A stretch of DNA of 32,659 nt from an uncultured Capnocytophaga sp. (lineage in GTDB: Bacteria; Bacteroidota; Bacteroidia; Flavobacteriales; Flavobacteriaceae): the NCBI RefSeq assembly GCF_938029845.1, contig NZ_CALHGG010000036.1:1-32659 (forward strand), read 5' to 3'. The notes beneath the pieces are model-generated. The model had not been told where the DNA came from. It did not search any database and worked only from the letters and a program-made list of their open reading frames with translations. Both the position numbers and the translations under genes were made by a program. Of this stretch, positions 30,425 to 32,659 are shown one piece after another (the stretch's first letter is position 1; each line of letters begins with the position of its first letter).

Positions 30425-31381
30425 ATGAGTTTAAAACATCTTTTACCTATAGCTCTTGTATTGCTTTTGAGCTGTAATAGAACTAAGTACCCCGTCGTAC
30501 CTCCTTCTGTAAAAGTGGAAGTATTGCGAATGGATTCTATTTTTTTCAATACTCCAGCAGAGAAATTCCCTCAGTTGAAGGTCAAATATCCACTTTTCTT
30601 CCCAGAGGCTACCTCTGATAAGGAATGGATAGAAAAACAGCGTGATACGTTGGAGCGTGAACTCTTTACTGAGACGGCTAAGACCATAGGCAATTTCTCC
30701 CAACAGAAAAAACAAATTGAGCGTATCTGTGATCATGTCAAGTACTATTTTCCTCAGTTTACCCCACCTAAAGTGGTTACCCTGATCTCTGATGTGGATT
30801 ATCTTTCTCGAGTAATCTATGCGGATAGCTTATTACTCATAGGTGCGGATAACTATCTGGGATCTAAGCATCGTTTCTATATGGATCTAGATGGTTATAT
30901 AGCTCAAGAGTTAGACCTTAAGTACCTCCCTACAGATGTAGCACTTGCCTTTGCACAGGCAATTATTCCCTCGCCGCGCAATGCTACTTTCTTGGATACC
31001 ATGCTCTATGAGGGTAAGGTGCTCTACCTAGCCCAGCGCTTTCTCCCCACTACCCCTCAAAGGGATTTGCTCAAGTATAGCCAGGAGAAATACCAATGGG
31101 CAGAGGCCAATGAGGCACAGATATGGCGCTACTTTGTGGAAAATCAATTGCTTTATAGTACGGATAAGAAAGTGCTTAATCGCTTTATAGACATAGCCCC
31201 CTTCTCAAAATTTTATTTAGAGCTAGATAGTGAGTCACCTGGGGGGATAGGACGTTATATAGGTCTTAATATTGTAACACAATATATGGAAAAGCTCCCT
31301 GAAAATACCCCTTTGAGAGACTTACTCACTGTTTCCAATGATGAACTCTTCAAAAAAGCAAATTACAAACCTAAAAAATAA
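30425..31381 (+). CDS. gldB: Gliding motility lipoprotein GldB
   Basis: A 318-residue lipoprotein (lipobox LLLSC, Cys17) close to the usual GldB length of about 320. After the signal come KVEVLRMDSIFFN and later LISDVDYLSRVIYADSLLLIGADNYLGSKHRFY and the C-terminal SESPGGIGRYIGLNIVTQYMEK, segments typical of GldB. GldB is required for gliding of Flavobacterium johnsoniae and is part of the envelope machinery linked to type IX secretion. An in-frame TTG 21 bases upstream would add seven residues, but the ATG at 30425 gives a clean lipoprotein signal. gldC follows after three bases. Confidence 0.92.
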   Translation: MSLKHLLPIALVLLLSCNRTKYPVVPPSVKVEVLRMDSIFFNTPAEKFPQLKVKYPLFFPEATSDKEWIEKQRDTLERELFTETAKTIGNFSQQKKQIERICDHVKYYFPQFTPPKVVTLISDVDYLSRVIYADSLLLIGADNYLGSKHRFYMDLDGYIAQELDLKYLPTDVALAFAQAIIPSPRNATFLDTMLYEGKVLYLAQRFLPTTPQRDLLKYSQEKYQWAEANEAQIWRYFVENQLLYSTDKKVLNRFIDIAPFSKFYLELDSESPGGIGRYIGLNIVTQYMEKLPENTPLRDLLTVSNDELFKKANYKPKK

Positions 31382-31384
31382 CAA

Positions 31385-31717
31385 ATGAATCATACTTCTG
31401 AAATAAAATTACAAGTAGAATTGGACGAAAACCGTATTCCTGAACGTATTACTTGGGAGGCTCCTGATGGAGGTATTGCTCACCAAGAGGCTAAGGCTAT
31501 GTTTCTCTCCGTATGGGATCACAAGACCAAAGAGGCACTTCGTATAGACCTTTGGACTAAGGATATGCCCTTGGAGGAGATGAATGTTTTCTACTATCAG
31601 ACATTCCAGACTATGGCTGATACATTCTACAAGGCTACTCAAGACCAGAAAATGACCGATACTATGCGTGATTTCTGTGAATATTTCGCTGAAAAAATGA
31701 ATATTACTAAAAAATAA
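31385..31717 (+). CDS. gldC: Gliding motility protein GldC
   Basis: A 110-residue soluble protein without a signal peptide, beginning with SEIKLQVELDENRIPERITWEAPDGG and holding KAMFLSVWDHKTKEALRIDLWTKDMPLEEMN, the conserved core of GldC. It is always small and lies directly after gldB. In F. johnsoniae it improves gliding but is not strictly required, and its molecular role is unknown. The start follows the gldB stop by three bases, so translation is coupled. Confidence 0.93.
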   Translation: MNHTSEIKLQVELDENRIPERITWEAPDGGIAHQEAKAMFLSVWDHKTKEALRIDLWTKDMPLEEMNVFYYQTFQTMADTFYKATQDQKMTDTMRDFCEYFAEKMNITKK

Positions 31718-31727
31718 GCTGTACAAA

Positions 31728-32659
31728 ATGAAAAATAAACTAAAGGTAGGCGTATTAGGAGCAGGACACTTAGGAAAAATTCATCTAAGACTTTTGAATC
31801 AGTCCAAAAGATACGAATTAGTTGGTTTTTATGATCCTAATCAAGAACAAGCACAGAAGGTAGTGGCTGAATTTGGCTACACCTATTTTGATAGTATAGA
31901 TAAGCTTATTGAGGCAGTAGAGGTGGTAGATATCGTAACCCCCACACTCTCTCACTATGAGTGTGCCATGAAAGCTATTGCAGCTAAGCGACATATCTTT
32001 ATAGAAAAACCTATTACTAGTACCGTAGAAGAAGCTGAGGAGATCTATCACCTGTTGGAGGACAACCATCTGAAGGGACAAGTAGGGCATGTGGAGCGTT
32101 TTAATCCTGCCTTCTTGGCAGCAAAGTCGTCTATAGAGAATCCTATGTTTATTGAAGTGCACCGCTTGGCCGAGTTCAATCCACGTGGAACGGATGTCTC
32201 CGTAGTGCTTGATCTTATGATCCATGATATAGATGTTCTACTGAGTGTGGTGCATTCGCCTGTAAAGCATATAGAAGCCAGTGGCGTAGCTGTCATTAGC
32301 AAGTCGCCCGATATTACCAATGCTCGTATAGAGTTTGAGAATGGTTGCGTGGCCAATCTTACCGCTAGCCGTATCTCCATGAAGAATATGCGCAAAAGCC
32401 GTTTCTTCCAGAGAGATGCTTATATCTCGGTAGATTTCTTGGAGAAAAAGGTAGAAGTAGTACGTATGAAAGAAGCTCCAGAGCATCCCAATGAATATGA
32501 TATGATTCTCCAAAATGCTGAGGGAGAACATAAGCAAATCTACTTTGAATACCCAGAAGTACAGCCTTCCAATGCTATTTTGGACGAACTAGAGACTTTC
32601 GCCGATGCCATAGAGCATAACAGTACCCCAGTGGTTACCTTCCTACAAGGAACGGAAGC
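31728..32659 (+). CDS. Gfo/Idh/MocA family oxidoreductase, N-terminal part (partial at window end)
   Basis: The frame is open from ATG 31728 to the end of the window, giving about 310 residues without a stop. The N-terminal Rossmann fold has VGVLGAGHLGKIH (7-19) for NAD(P) binding, the conserved lysine motif EKP (93-95), and DLMIHDIDVLL (162-172) with the Asp/His pair of the active site. Members oxidise or reduce sugars and cyclitols with NAD(P). The substrate is not recognisable, and VGHVERFNPAF (119-129) is a form frequent in Bacteroidota homologues next to gliding genes. It starts 10 bases after gldC and is probably in the same operon. Confidence 0.88.
   Translation, partial: MKNKLKVGVLGAGHLGKIHLRLLNQSKRYELVGFYDPNQEQAQKVVAEFGYTYFDSIDKLIEAVEVVDIVTPTLSHYECAMKAIAAKRHIFIEKPITSTVEEAEEIYHLLEDNHLKGQVGHVERFNPAFLAAKSSIENPMFIEVHRLAEFNPRGTDVSVVLDLMIHDIDVLLSVVHSPVKHIEASGVAVISKSPDITNARIEFENGCVANLTASRISMKNMRKSRFFQRDAYISVDFLEKKVEVVRMKEAPEHPNEYDMILQNAEGEHKQIYFEYPEVQPSNAILDELETFADAIEHNSTPVVTFLQGTE

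Noticed and set aside
31818..32537. Three minus-strand ORFs of 99-135 codons at the right end
   Set aside because: They are antisense to the Gfo/Idh/MocA reading frame, which has clear NAD-binding and EKP motifs.

Overview
The window is an AT-rich chromosomal stretch from a member of the Bacteroidota, most likely the family Flavobacteriaceae. Four things point there: gliding genes gldB-gldC, a bacillithiol gene (bshA), tandem OmpH/Skp genes, and at least thirteen promoter -7 boxes of the TAnnTTTG type used by the Bacteroidota primary sigma factor, with no obvious Shine-Dalgarno sequences. The combination of a host-associated type BspA-like leucine-rich repeat lipoprotein, a nitrous oxide reductase cluster and heavy simple-sequence spacers fits a genus such as Capnocytophaga, but the genus is an inference.

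Layout. 1-1230: end of hemB, then ppx on the plus strand, closed by a bidirectional terminator facing oxyR. 1232-8917 (minus): oxyR, then a clade II (atypical) nitrous oxide reductase cluster read from right to left as cytochrome c, nosZ, nosB-like membrane protein, nosL, nosD, nosF, nosY. Both NosZ and the cytochrome have lipoprotein signals, all CuZ and CuA ligands of NosZ are present, and strong hairpins sit on both sides of nosZ and after nosB. No nosR or nosX is present. 9208-12263 (minus): bshA, tsaD and a small outer-membrane barrel gene. 12264-12814 is a repeat-rich gap. 12815-20375 (plus): tamB, prmC, an AI-2E family exporter and a SAM methyltransferase with a THUMP-like C-terminus, tightly packed. 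20407-22333: an ABC-2 type permease without an ATPase, followed directly by a VanX-type dipeptidase. 22446-23775: two OmpH/Skp chaperones. 23969-26785: an outer-membrane barrel gene bracketed by two copies of the same terminator hairpin, a palindromic non-coding element, and a BspA-like LRR lipoprotein. 26905-30214 (minus): a PiT phosphate transporter with a PhoU-like tail and menC. 30425-32659: gldB, gldC and the start of a Gfo/Idh/MocA oxidoreductase.

How the genes fit together. The nos cluster gives a terminal N2O-reducing branch: quinol electrons presumably reach NosZ through the small lipoprotein cytochrome, NosL delivers copper, and NosDFY assists CuZ maturation. The organism must use menaquinone, and menC lies in the same window. 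OxyR and BshA concern oxidant and thiol homeostasis. TamB, OmpH and the barrel proteins concern the outer envelope, and GldB the gliding machinery.

Nothing here is a clearly new enzyme system. The least explained material is non-coding: an inverted pair of REP-like palindromes, a 152-base palindromic element, twin terminators, a heptamer array in the -33 region of an outer-membrane gene, and related simple-sequence repeats that fill many gene junctions and even form the last codons of two genes.
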